Assembly (NCBI GenBank): GCA_036850595.1
Contig: CM072168.1
Span: 13,693,982-13,757,981 of the forward strand
Source: Rhyacichthys aspro
Lineage: Eukaryota > Chordata > Actinopteri > Gobiiformes > Rhyacichthyidae
Direction of reading: 5' to 3'
Length of the DNA stretch: 64,000 nucleotides
Notes under the pieces: generated by a model
Databases searched by the model: none
Told to the model about the DNA's origin: nothing
The model's input: the letters and a program-made list of their open reading frames with translations, nothing else
Made by a program: the position numbers and the translations under genes
In this document: positions 13,714 through 25,460 of the stretch, in pieces
Position numbering within the stretch: position 1 is the stretch's first letter
Layout: each line of letters opens with the position of its first letter

Positions 13714-16700
13714 TTACTCAATTATATCGGTGTCAGTGAGAGAAATGCTCTGCTGTGATAGATTCATCTGAGGATACGAGGAGGAGGATGTCACCATGGG
13801 CTGACTGGCGTGTGTGCTCACACTGGGGCCTCTTAGGAGCAGGGAAGACGGGGAGGAAGAGGGCGCCATGAAGGAAAGTGTGGGCTGGATGTTGCAGAGG
13901 AAGTTGTGAGAGAGATGTAACGCTGAGCTCTGTCTCTGCTGTGAACCAGAGCCTGGAGCTTAAAAAAAAAAAAAGAGAGTTTTACAATTAACATTTACAA
14001 TTGATGTACGATAATCCCTGTTAGTATCTGTGTTCAGGCTTTCTTACCACAGGTTGTTCTGAGCTGCTGATTTGTGTTGGCTATAGGCAAGCCACTCTGA
14101 GATATACCCGCAGCGCCACCTTGAGCCTAGAATTGAGTCAAGCACACTCCTTATGTTACTGAAAAATGGTTCCTTCTACATAATTAATGCTGCGTGTAAG
14201 TGGGAAGTTACACCTGGTGATTTCAAGTGAGTGAGCACCTGGTGAGGTCTGTGACTTCGTTAATTATTGAAAACTTAACCATGTAGTCGATACTCTGCAA
14301 TTAGGCGATGTATTAACCATGAAATCTGCTGTACGCGTGTTAGCAGCAGTATCACTTACTAGACTGAATGCATATGATACAGCGTTGCTATAGTGGAAAT
14401 AAAAAAAAATTAGGCTTCATAGTATGAGAGATTCTTTGTAGCACTGTAGAATCCTTGCAAACAGTATTTTTACAGTTGATATTTCCACTGCGTAATGGGT
14501 GTTGTACTGTCTGCATCTGCGAATTATCATCATGCAGTAAACACAGAAACAGTACCACAATCTTGAAAAGTACACCCTCTTAGACCTGGACATAATCTTG
14601 CCACAGCCCACATTGTTCATTTACCCAAAATACAACGTGTTACTGACCTGAGCTTGATTTAGACAGGCCTGGAGTTTTCTCTTTGCTCTCCATCTGGCCA
14701 CCCTCAATCTGGTCTTTTCACGACGCTCACGTACCTACAAACCAAAATTATTTTGTTGAAAAAACACCACCACGCATTTTTATTTTATTGCGTATAGATT
14801 TGGACCACTATTGTAGTGATGTTTTAGATGAATCTACTCCATGTAGACTCCTGCTAAAGCTTTAAGTAGGACTGATTAATCTTACCAAGTCTGACAACAG
14901 TGGCTGAGGCAGTGTCTTCTCCATTTCTCTGCGTTTATTAAGGCTCAGCCGTCGTAGCTCATTCCTGCGCCTTTTGTATTCCTCGTACAGAGTGAGATCT
15001 GGTCTGGTCCAGGGACGGACAGACTGTCGAGGAGTGGTGCTAGACGGTGAGGCTGACACTGAGGGCAGGGAGGCAGCTGGCTGAGGCATCATGTCTGAAA
15101 GAGTAAGGCCAAATAACAAATGTTGGTCCATTTATGACATTTTCGCTATTTGCACTTTCCTAATGAGTTACATCTTCATTATAATGAAGATCAGATCTAC
15201 TCACAGGTATTTGGTCCAGAAGAACTGCATGTTGCACTGGTATGTCTCCCACTAGTCTGTGGTCCTGACCAATTGGTCACACTTCTTATAGTCTAAAAAA
15301 CATTGAAACTATAAGGAAAAAAACTAAAGTATAACAGGACCCACTGATGTATTCTGTGTAGAACAGAATTTCAAAACTCAGAGTTGCTTTAAACATTATT
15401 TACAAATGGTAACAAAACAATGGTAAATGTGGTAGAAAGATGGGATCATGACATGGAACAAACTGACTCATTTGGAGTTGAACCTGGGTCACTCCATTCA
15501 AGAATGACACCTCATTTCCTACTATGTTCACCACCAAAGCTCGCTGTGTGTGTTATCAAATGTTATATCTTTATGTAGTAGCCTAGGTTTCCTGTCCACT
15601 CTCTCACCTCTGACTCTGGCACATGACCTAGCTGCACCTGGCAGTCGAGTGCAGCCATCACGTCCTGCTCCTCCTCCGGCTCCTCTTTAATACAGATCAC
15701 CTCCTCCTCCTCCTCCTGCGGCGGCTCCTGCTTAACCTACATCACATAGAGACCATGTGTAATATGGTTTTAATAACAGATATAGGAAAACGGTCCTGCT
15801 TCTAAGGGGAAAGCATTACCCGTGGAGGGGAGGGGGGCAGTGTGGAGCTATCGGCGTGAGTTGAGTGTTCAGGGTTCAGAGAAACTGTATTCAACTGCTG
15901 TCCCGATTCAAAAGTGAGAACCTGGATGCTGGGCATAGCCACTGCAGCGTCCCCTCCTTCTGTAGGTGGCTGTAGGGTGATGGTCCATTCATCTTCCTCC
16001 TCTTCTTTCTTACGCACAGATGAGTCTTGATTTACGGAATGATTCAACACTGCATAAATATGAATAATAAGGGTAAAGGGCTAGTTCAGTATTTTGTAAA
16101 TGCAAATCTGAGACAACCTTTGGATAGCAAATTTATTCCCTTCAGTAGACAGTTGTCAGGAGTAACACCCAGGGACTAAACCATGTACTTCTTTAAGAGG
16201 GGCCTATGGAATTTGGATTTGACTCAACATGTAAAACACTTCATTAATGTACATTTAAATGTGTGGTCCATAGAGAATATTTCCACAACATATGTTGCTG
16301 AGATATGGCCCAAAATTTGGTACAGAAGAAGATATTTAGGCTCTCTTGATTTGAAAACATTGGCCAAATTATTATAGATGAACTCAAAGACCATAATGTG
16401 CATTATTGCAAAATCAAGACAACCAAGCACTCAGTTTGTTGGTTAAACGACAAGGTGTGTGTTCAAATAAATACAAAGACATAAGTGGTCTTTGTACCTA
16501 TACTGCTGTCCAGAGACTCAGTCGCTGTGCTCACAGACAGCAGCAGGTCTGATGGATCAGTGGCACTGTGTCTGCTGGTGCTCTGAGGAGAGGTGCTTCT
16601 TGTCCCAGTTCGGATCTGACTGGACCATGAAGGCTCGGTCTCAGTGTGGGAGAGGCCTGTGCTCCCTCTCTGTCCTGTGGCCTGTCCTGAAGGTGAGTGG

Positions 16701-17017
16701 ATGTGGACAAGAGCTGAGGCAGACACTCTCTGCTGTAGCTCCTCTTCTACGCCCTGTCGATAATACTTAAGCTTCAGTTCAGTGTAACGCAGCTTTGCTC
16801 TGATGTTATCATTCTCTTTCTCCTTCAGGGCCTTTTCTCGCTGCAGCGTGGTCATGTCCCGCTTCATCAGAGCCACCTGGGCTTTCAGCTCCTCAAATTT
16901 CACTCCGACAACTTTGAGCATTTCAGCCAGCACTGTCTCCACTGCTCCATTGACTGCCCGCTCAACCACAGTGCCCATCTGACCTCGAATCAGTGACACA
17001 GCAATGCTCACATCCAT
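13714..17017 (-). CDS. Uncharacterised 528-residue protein, ZNF-like N-terminus, no zinc fingers
   Basis: Eight exons join in frame: 17017-16498, 16049-15820, 15736-15608, 15292-15205, 15094-14886, 14734-14648, 14126-14048 and 13958-13714, totalling 1587 nt. Exon 1 starts MDVSIAVSLIRGQMGTVVER and continues as a coiled coil; this N-terminus is familiar from many teleost C2H2 zinc-finger genes. Exon 3 has the acidic IKEEPEEE motif also typical of those genes. There is no C2H2 finger. Instead exons 5-6 encode a very basic segment with YEEYKRRRNELRRLSLNKRR and RERREKTRLRVARWRAKRK, which looks like a nucleic-acid-binding or nuclear-localising helix. The C-terminus is Ser-rich. The ATG at 17017 follows a splice acceptor at about 17040, so a 5' non-coding exon lies upstream. 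I do not recognise a named orthologue. A nuclear DNA-binding or chromatin role is inference. Confidence 0.8.
15430..15540 (-). repeat. Degenerate tRNA-derived SINE relic
   Basis: Lies in the intron between exons 3 and 4 of the uncharacterised gene. GTTGAACCTGGGTCACTCC is a reversed tRNA B-box region. It is followed by CTCATTTCCTACTATGTTCACCACC, resembling the reversed A-box end. Same family as the copies near 12395 and 35608. Limits are approximate. Confidence 0.45.
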
Positions 17018-18126
17018 TGTGTTGTCCTCTGACCTAAAAGGAGTTGGACAGGATTGGATTAGACTCACCTAAATGAACACACCAGCTACAGTATTTTGTC
17101 TCTCTAAAATGCCTCTCCAGAGCTGCAGAAGAGAGGCTCCAGCTGGTTCCTAATCAAAATCACAACCACGACCTGCTGCACATTCTCCACTATCATGTTC
17201 ATAATCTATTTAAAGTATTAAATAAACGCCATTATTGAAGGCTGGACTTCACATCTAGAGTTAGACAGTAAACGCAGAGGCTACAGACCTCCGGAAAGAG
17301 TCATGGTTATCATTGGAGTGATAAAAACCGTGTCGTCCAGGTCCAGTGTGTCATTTATTTTTCAGTTAGTGTCCTAAGTATGATTCAATGCAGTAATTAT
17401 AATACTTAATACTTACCGTAAAGCTAACCACAGGCTAATGGATGCCCCGCTTTAATTCAAAGAAAAACATATAGGCCTCACCTCATGAAGGTCGCCTAAT
17501 TTACACAAAATACACACAAAATAAAATAACACTGAACACTATAGCTAAACCAAGTTTGTAGCCCAACTTCTACGTCTCTTGCCACATCTCATAACAACAC
17601 AAACAGAGGCAGATGTATTTCCGGGTCATAAAAGCTCGTCTATTGAAGCCAGAGATCACTCTGCATTACTTTTGTTTTTGTCTATTTTTTTTCTGCTGTA
17701 TCTTTAACTTTTTTGGGGGGGTTGATTTCTTACTCCCTAGTTTGTGGAAGAACATTGTGCTTAATTATCTTGTGCATGTATATCATATGTCTTTGTTTTC
17801 ATCACACTTTTCAAAAACTATTTGCAAGTAGGCTAACGCCACCTACTGGATTGGAGTATAACAGAAGAAAGCCACAGTAAAGTCCACAATGTAGTAGGAT
17901 TATAGTATATTGTACAAGATAAGTATTTCTTCATAATGTATTCATTGTTAATTATTCTGCCAGGCTAGGTGTGATTTACTTTGTATCAATTTGATGTCAT
18001 GTAGGGTCTGTGTGAGCTCAAGAAAAAAAAAATCACAAACTACTTCTTCTTCTTGTTTTAACTTTAATAGAGAAACAAACAATTAGAGACAAAGAAGGTG
18101 GTAGATCAGGTGTTGCGCCCTCCTGT
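17018..18126. other. 5' region of the uncharacterised gene and 3' flank of the KIAA2012-like gene
   Basis: Includes the 5' non-coding part and probable promoter (about 17400-17620) of the minus-strand uncharacterised gene, then about 500 bp of AT-rich spacer down to the stop codon of the next minus-strand gene. A CTCF-like motif lies at 17837-17849. Open frames here look like chance. Confidence 0.5.
17837..17849 (-). promoter_or_regulatory. Candidate CTCF-binding motif
   Basis: On the minus strand the 13-mer CCAGTAGGTGGCG fits the vertebrate CTCF core CCASYAGRKGGCR at every position. It sits between the promoter of the uncharacterised gene and the 3' end of the KIAA2012-like gene, a plausible boundary position. 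This is a motif match only. Confidence 0.4.
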
Positions 18127-21100
18127 TTAAGACAGACCCAGCAGCTGTACCAAAGTGAAGTAGGAAAATGTCCACGGCCTGGAGATGCCCTGGCTTTTTT
18201 CCAGACCTTCAGCCTCTAATATGAGACCCCTCTTAAAGGACAACTTCTGATGCAAAAGTGCCATCTCCCTTCAGAAAACAAAACTCAAACGTTGAAATGA
18301 ACCACCCAACATTTACTTTCAAACTATAACAACAACTCAGAATGTAGATACCTGGCCAATAGAGCCTCTTCTACTTTGGCCTTTTCTGCAGCTAATAGTG
18401 CAGCCTCCTCCTCTCTCCTCTGCTGTTCCTCCTCTTCTCTCTTTCTGGCATCTTCCTCTTCCTGTTTTTTACGAAGGTACTCGATTCTCTCATTTTCATC
18501 CATTTCCTGCAGCTTCCTATTCTCTTCTTGGAGCCTCCTCTCCTCCAACAGACGTGAATTCTCTGCTTCAGCTAGGGACAAATTAAAATGAAATTAAAAA
18601 GGAATTAAAATTTAAAAAACAGCGTTGGTCTTTTAAGCCACAGTAAGTCCTTCCTTGTTATGCTCAATTAAACACTAGAGTTGTTGAACTTTTGAGTTAT
18701 GTGGCCCTTTAAAGATGATAATAGGTGACCCACATCTATGTAATGTTAGAGCTTGGACTTTGACTGACCCCAGGCTGTATTTGAACATGATTGCTTTACA
18801 CTAACCCTTCCTCCTTTGCTCCTCCTCCTCCCTCTTCCTCTGGAACTTCTCCATCTGCCTTCTCCTCTCTTGCTGCCTCCTGATCTCTCGCTCTCGAAGT
18901 TCTTGTTGCTGGCGCTCGTGCTTCTGCTCCTCTTCCTCGCGATTCTTTCTTTCTTCTTCCGCCGCCTGCTTTTTTAGTCTGAATGAAACAAAACAATTTC
19001 AGGTTTCAGAAGAAATAATAATCTAAATGGCGATCAATATCTTTGAGACACTGAAAAGACTACTTTTACACAAAAAAGTCATGGGTGCACTCCAATGTTT
19101 ACCACCTCTGTAAAGCTGGCAAACTGTTTTTTATTTCAAATTGTGTACTTTTCTCCTTTTCATCGTAAGCCTGCTGCTATTTTTGAGCATCATTCAAAGT
19201 TCAGACATTTAAAATAAACATATTAAAGTTTAAATGAGTAAATGAACTTTTTTTGTTTCCATGTCATCATTTCCAGATCATTGTACCATTACAGTCATAA
19301 CATCACTTACGCCAGTTTAAAGTAGTTTTGCTGTTGCATCTTTAGAAAATAAATAATACTGAAAGCAACACCTGAGCTCCTCTACTCTCCTCTGCCGCTC
19401 ATTCTGCAGCTCGTTCTTCATCTTCTGCTCCGTCTGTTCCCTCTGCTCCTGCCGCCTCTCCTCTTCTTCCTGTTTCCTTCTTTTCCTTTCCTCTTTCTGC
19501 CTCTGGCTTTCTGCACGCTGAGCTTCCAGGGTTGTTGCTCTGGCTTCCCGGTCCCTTGCAGTCCACTCTGTCACAGCCACCTGAAATTTAGTGTACTTAC
19601 TTCTAGATGTTTAAGCAAAGTAACATCATAAACAAGTTACATCCTGAATATTAGTTATGCTTAGCGTTTGGACTTGGGTTAAAGAAACACTTATGGAAGA
19701 ATCTTCAGACAATCACAAATACCTCAAATGTTGTTCATCTTTTCTGCTTCTCACCTCAGGCTTGGTCGGATTGAGCATGAGTCTCTCCTCTGGGATCATG
19801 ACGGTGGAACATGAGGACAGACGGCTCCGGGACATTGACAGAGCTGCAGCGCTGGCAGGTAGTGTCCCGCTCTCACAGGACGAAGATACAGACTTCTGAG
19901 AGCTGCTCTGTTTCAGACCTGAACTATTAACGGTGGATGTGAGAGACGTCACTGAGCTGCCGGGTTTCTCAGTGTTCAGTGTGAGCTCCTTTGTGGGAAA
20001 ATGATCTTTGTCGATCTGTGTGGAAGCTTTTTGGTGAGACTCCTCGTCTATTTCTTGGTCGCTGTTGGTCTCATCAGTATCTACAGGATTGTGTGTTTTT
20101 TCCGATAGTTGAAAGGAAACGAGAAAACTTCTTATCATTCACTGGACTTAACCAATAGAGATGGTGTGTGATGTGAACAAGACAGGCTCAGACAAAGGAA
20201 CACTCTTAAAATCTATGTATCTATGTATTTAATTGTGGAGTGTACTCTCACCTGATATGATCTCTCTGTGTTTTAACATTCCTCTACTACTCTTCTTCTT
20301 CTTCCTCTCAACAGATGCCTCCTCTCCAAAAGGATCATCTAGATTCATCATCACAAGACAGGCTCAGACAAAAGAACACTCTTCGAAAAGCACTCTTAAA
20401 GTCTAGATGTATTTAATTGTGGAGGTTGTGTACTCTCACCTGACACGATCTCTCTGTGTTTTAACATTCTACTACTCTTCTTCTTCTTCTTCCTCTCAAC
20501 TGATGCCTCTTCATCTCTGAAATGATCATCTAAATTCATCTTCTCCACTCTGGTCCGCCCTTCTGTGTCCTTAAACCTTTTTGTCTTCGAGTAAATTTGT
20601 TAAAAAAGAAAAAAACCATTACGATACAAACATTTTTTGTGTAACATAGTATTTAAAATAGAAATAGTTCTGACCACAGATGACAAAGTGTCTGCTGCAT
20701 CAGTGTTTTCCTTCTCCTTCTGTTTCGGCACACTCATTGGCTGAGGATTATGGACTGCACTTTTTTCTCCTTCCTTTCTTTTCATCAAAGTGTTCTGTCG
20801 GTTTGAATTTGGTCTTAAACTTTTTATCTTTTTTCTAAATGAACAGAATGACAGCAACATGAAGGCAACATTAAAAAGCAATCAAATCCAAAAACATGTG
20901 AAAATGATGTGAAATGTTTACTCTTTAGTTGTAGTGGTCTCTTCTCTGTCTTGTAATTCTGTGCAACTCTTTCTTTCTTCCTCAGTATTCTGAATTTGTG
21001 CTTCGGCCAAACTCATGTTCTGCGTTACATCTGCTTTATACACCGGCTTCTCTCTGTGAAAATACAAAAGCTTAAAAAGACAACTGACTTTGCACACAAT

Positions 21101-24100
21101 TAACACTGAAAAGAGCAGTCAATAACAATAGACACTAACAGCAGCGGTAACTGAGACAAATGCCTGCCACTGGATACTTTCTTGTCTGTGTCTTTTAGCC
21201 CAGTGTCTTGGCTGGACTCCCTTTTCAATTGTGTCCAATCTGGAGTGGACATCGTGCCAATGTTTACACCATCTGCTTTAGGATTCTTTCTTGTTTTGCT
21301 CCTTTTTGTTTCTGATCGAGAGTCCTTTAATTCTTTGTAGTTCTCTGCATCTGAAAGTATTTCAGAGGAAAAACAAAGAAATGTTATAATAAAGCACTTC
21401 ACTGACATCTAACACGGGGAGACTTGGTACAAAAAAATCCTAAAATGCTGCTGCTGAGTTTACCCGAGTCAGCGCTGGTCCTCACTGATCCTGGATCAGT
21501 CTCTGCAGATCTCTGAGGGTCTAACAGTTGCTGGATGTGCAATCAAAAGCAACTGAATAAATCTTTAAAAATCACAATGTCCACTTTATTCATAATTCAC
21601 AGCCTTAAAATCCAGCTTGTGATCATTTTTATAAATAGCTTTCATATATTTTTATCATGTTTTAACTCTGGGCTTGAGACTAAGCTGGATGCAGACATGA
21701 ACTTACCTTATTAATCAAGTGCTCTTGGGTGTTTCCCAGTGGAACATCTCTCTCTCGCTCTTCCTCTACAGAAGATAAAGACAAGTTTGAATCGAGTATA
21801 CAGTAAGTTGTATATTATTTCCTAAGATTTGTCTGTTGTGTGATGTGTACCTGTGTGTGTGTTTTCAGGCTGCAGCATGATAACCCAGGGCAACTTCTCT
21901 CCTTCTGCCGATAAAACCTCAAGAGCTTCAAGACATGAGAAACATTCCTCTTATTTGTCAATGTTCACTCTTTTACTGAGGCCTGAACTCCACTAGACCT
22001 CTGAAAGGTGTTTATCGGGCACCAAGATGTCCGGAAACGACATATTTTTGTATTTTCAATATTTTAACACCTACCTTTCCCTTGAGGGGTATCCTGGATG
22101 TGGTCAAACACTGACAGATGAATAATTTCACCATCAGGACCTAAGATCAGACTGCCAACTGACTGGCCATTCTCCAAGTCTGAATCAAAGACAGTGAAAT
22201 AAGCCCCGGTTTTCTGTTACAAAAGAAAAACAACTCTGATTATCATGTGTGCTTACCTCTGAGCTCCAGCGGCAGAAGCCCTCTAACTACTTCTCTGTTA
22301 GTGTCGCTGGAGTCTTCACAGAGGTGCTGGAGGTTGAGCAGACGGTTTTGCAAAAATGCCATAGAGCTCTGCCGGCCCGGACCTTTCTTTCCGGTGACAG
22401 AAGTGAGCAGCCCGACTGGAGCAGGACACTCTGAAGGTGAAAGCACATAGTTAAGCTGGTGCACATGGAAAATATGTGAATGAATGAATGAATATGAATA
22501 CCTTCTCCTGGGGTGAGTAAAATGTTACAGCCTTTCTCAGAGGCTTGTCCTTTTCTAACTTTCTGACTCTGTCCCTCTTGGTTTTTTTCTGTTATTTCTT
22601 TTTTCTTCTTTTGACCATTTTCTGTTGAACGTGTCAAGTGAAATGGAATAATAATAGTGTAGCATCATTTTGTTACAGAAAGAGAAAAAAAACAGAATAG
22701 CAGTTTAAAAAGAATACATGATTTCCTAAAGTGTGGTAAAATACCTTCAAATTTCTCAGGTATCAGCCGAGGAAGGAATAACAACTGTTGCAAAGCATTA
22801 GTGTTTTTTCCAGATTTTACATCTTGTGGATTGTTACCCAAATGTCTTGTTACCCCAGCTCGAGTTTCTTCTATTGGAGGTAAATGCTCTATGTGCTGTT
22901 CATTTGTGCTCAGTGGCCCACTTTTTAACTGAAAATACAGATAACAATAATGATAATATGTTAATAATTGTGCAAATAGTTACACTTGGTATTTATTGAG
23001 AGACAACCATAATTAGAGATGGATGAGGCATTGCTCTGTCCCTGTTTGATGCACTACATTAATGCATTAAACATGTTTGACTGAAGCTGCCGCCTCACCC
23101 TGTCTGTGTGCACTTGATTTGATTCACTGCGGAATGCTTGTCCGTCTTTGAGAGGAGGAAGAAACGCACCTGTATGGAGAACAGAGGGAGACTTACGGTT
23201 GGTTTTGTTTCGGTTATGCTGTATTTTAGAAATGATACCTGATGCTACTCTAAATGCTTTAAAATCAATCGTGTTTGTTCCAAAGCACATACATTGTCCG
23301 CCATGTCTGTTTCTATTCATTAGTTGTTTAGAGACAGCCTCATCATCAGGTAATCTATCGCATCCCCTGTGTTGGCTGATGCAAGGGAAGTTTGTGTCTG
23401 AATGCTGTGGGTGCTCAGAGTCCTGCACCTGTCCAATATGCTCCAGACTGGTACTTGGAGCATTCTGGAAGAGAAAAAAAATACAGCATAACAATCAAAA
23501 GGTCTCATGTTTCAAAGTTTGAAACAGATTCAATTTTTGTCACCATGAAGTCTTCTTTTTCAGAGTTGGGAGGTTCAAGGTGATCCCAAGAATGGTGTTT
23601 GATTTGTGGGCTTGAATTTCTAGAAACTGTAGGCATCTGGAGGAAGACATCCAGCCTCATTTTCCTGTTGGATCTGTCCACATTTTCTGAGAAAACAAAG
23701 CCCAATATTTTGGACAGATTTGCAGTTTATCTTTCAAATAGTTGCATGCATTTATGGGATAAGCTGGAAAATCTGTTCCACTGTTTTTGTACTTAAAGAG
23801 TCAGCTACCATATTTTTGGTGCCAGGTACCACATTTTACAATTATATGGTCATAATACTGTGATTGTTTGAGCTATTCATCAGTCAAGTCATTTTACCCT
23901 CATTTGGACTATCTTGATGTGCCTTGATTCTCTCTACAGAGGGTGACTGAGGTTTTAATCGCACATGCTGCTCCCAGGTGTGCTGTTGTTGAGTGTGAGA
24001 AGGCAAAGTCTCTGAATATTTAAGATCTGGAGGTTGAGGGAGGCGAAGAGGAGGAAGAATGGTTGGGGGTGGCCTGTAGCGTCTTTCCTATGAAATAGAA

Positions 24101-24998
24101 CAAAGGAAAGTGCTTCATCCTGCTTCATACTTTATTCTACAACAGGTGAAATACACATTGCTACACTTACTTGACCATGGGTGTAGTTCATAATGGCCAG
24201 TGTTGTGCTGATGCTCCGCTGATGTTTCATTTGCTGGACTGGCAGAGAGCCCATGTACTGTCCAAAATGCTGTTTTCCATCACTGGTGGCCAAAGGACAG
24301 GTTTTCAAAGTGACCAGGCCCTTGAAGCATAAGGAAACATTCATTTGTTTTTATACCATCCAATCCCAGCAATACTTTAGATATTAGAGTGATCCATATC
24401 CTGAATGTTGACAAGGCTGTTCATGTTTCTTTATACCTGAGAATACAGCAGGAGTGCCCCCCTGCGGGTGCTGTAAGTCTTTGGGAGTGTAGACTCCTGT
24501 CTCGAGAGCAGACAGCCACTGGTAGACAGTCGCAGCAGAGTGTTCTGAGACTTCCAAATGTAGTAATCCTGTGTTTGATTTAATAAGTTCAGGCAGTAAA
24601 CCAAAGATATCAATGTGTTGTATTATAAATAATAAAGGGCTTAAAATTTCTAATCCTTGGTCTGGCCAAAATTTGCATTGGCAATGGTGTAAAAGAACAG
24701 GGTTTCCATGAAAGGAACTGTTGAGTGATTCGTAATTCAAAGTTAGTATGCAGGGTTTACTCTGTGGACATATGCTGTGATCTGTTGACCTGCTGTTGAT
24801 AAAAGAAATAATTATTCTGAAAGTCAAAACTATAGTACATATGAAGGGTTACTCATTTCTTAAGCTAAAAATAAAAACACTTTGTATGAGTGATACCTCT
24901 GGTGTGAAGCACACGTCCAGCCGTCCATGTCGCCTGCCATCCGATGGGATAAACTGTCCACATCCTCGACTCAGCAGGGACAGAGGCAAATCCTTCAT
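18127..24998 (-). CDS. KIAA2012-like coiled-coil / charged-helix protein
   Basis: Many-exon minus-strand gene. The first exon (25010-24897) holds the start at 24998 and the LSLLSRGCGQF motif. The next (24568-24437) encodes DYYIWKSQN and LPKTYSTRRGALLLYSQ, then come 24320-24171 and 24087-23898 (Pro-rich, ERRYRPPPTILPPLRLP). These blocks match my memory of the N-terminus of human KIAA2012 (LSLLSRG, WKSPED, KTFSTRKGALILYSE). The middle (about 23700-20200) is low-complexity, Lys/Ser/Glu-rich and spread over about ten small exons. The C-terminal third (about 19580-18330) is a long Glu/Arg/Lys/Gln-rich helix, either a coiled coil or a single alpha-helix. The last exon ends FTLVQLLGLS at the stop 18129-18127. 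Two neighbouring exons are tandem duplicates (see 20178-20540). The function is unknown. Not every middle exon junction was verified. It is divergent to parp4, with 2 kb between the start codons. Confidence 0.8.
20178..20540 (-). repeat. 176-bp tandem duplication containing a coding exon
   Basis: Copy A starts at 20178 and copy B at 20354, both beginning CAAGACAGGCTCAGACAAA, giving a period of 176 bp. The exon, its splice donor (TCAG|GTGAGAGTA) and part of the intron are duplicated. The transcribed-first copy B exon is about 20584-20440 and copy A about 20338-20252. Both encode EEASVERKKKK then a Ser/Arg pair, MLKHREI and a final Ser. The copies differ by a few substitutions and small indels. 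Copy A is 87 nt and flanked by phase-1 introns, so it can be skipped in frame. Confidence 0.85.
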
Positions 24999-25010
24999 GA
25001 GATAAATCTC

Positions 25011-25402
25011 CTGCAGACAGACAGTTGAGAAAATATGCAATAATTAAATTAATCAGAGATTGATGTTATCTATCCATGTTAACCAACCTCAGTACTTGTA
25101 CAAGATTTCACAAATGGATTTGAATCAACTCCAGAGAGGAATTTGCCTATTAAAGACCTAATAATCAACTGCAGCACATTTGTAAGACGCCAAACACGAG
25201 CTACAATGTTCAATACATTCAGATTATGGAAAACCAAACTTTTAACATACCTGCAGAGAGAGAGAGAGACTGGCTACTGTGTCAGTATGTTGAGGCTTGT
25301 GTCAGTTTAATCCACGTTGCCAGGCTATTCAAAGGTGGTACACTGTGTTTCTGTTTCCCTGGCTGCAGCAAACACACACAGACACACACACACACACACA
25401 CA

Positions 25403-25460
<58 letters not shown>

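Noticed and set aside
16183..16430. Overlapping ORFs on both strands
   Set aside because: They lie in an intron of the uncharacterised gene, are AT-rich and show no recognisable domain or splice context.
18796..18996. Gly/Arg-rich ORF on the minus strand
   Set aside because: It is a shifted frame of the KIAA2012-like charged-helix exon, whose correct frame is Glu/Arg/Gln-rich.
25300..25330. RFX X-box (ciliary promoter) at GTTGCCAGGCTATT upstream of the KIAA2012-like gene
   Set aside because: Only the first half-site fits; the second half lacks the YAAC end.
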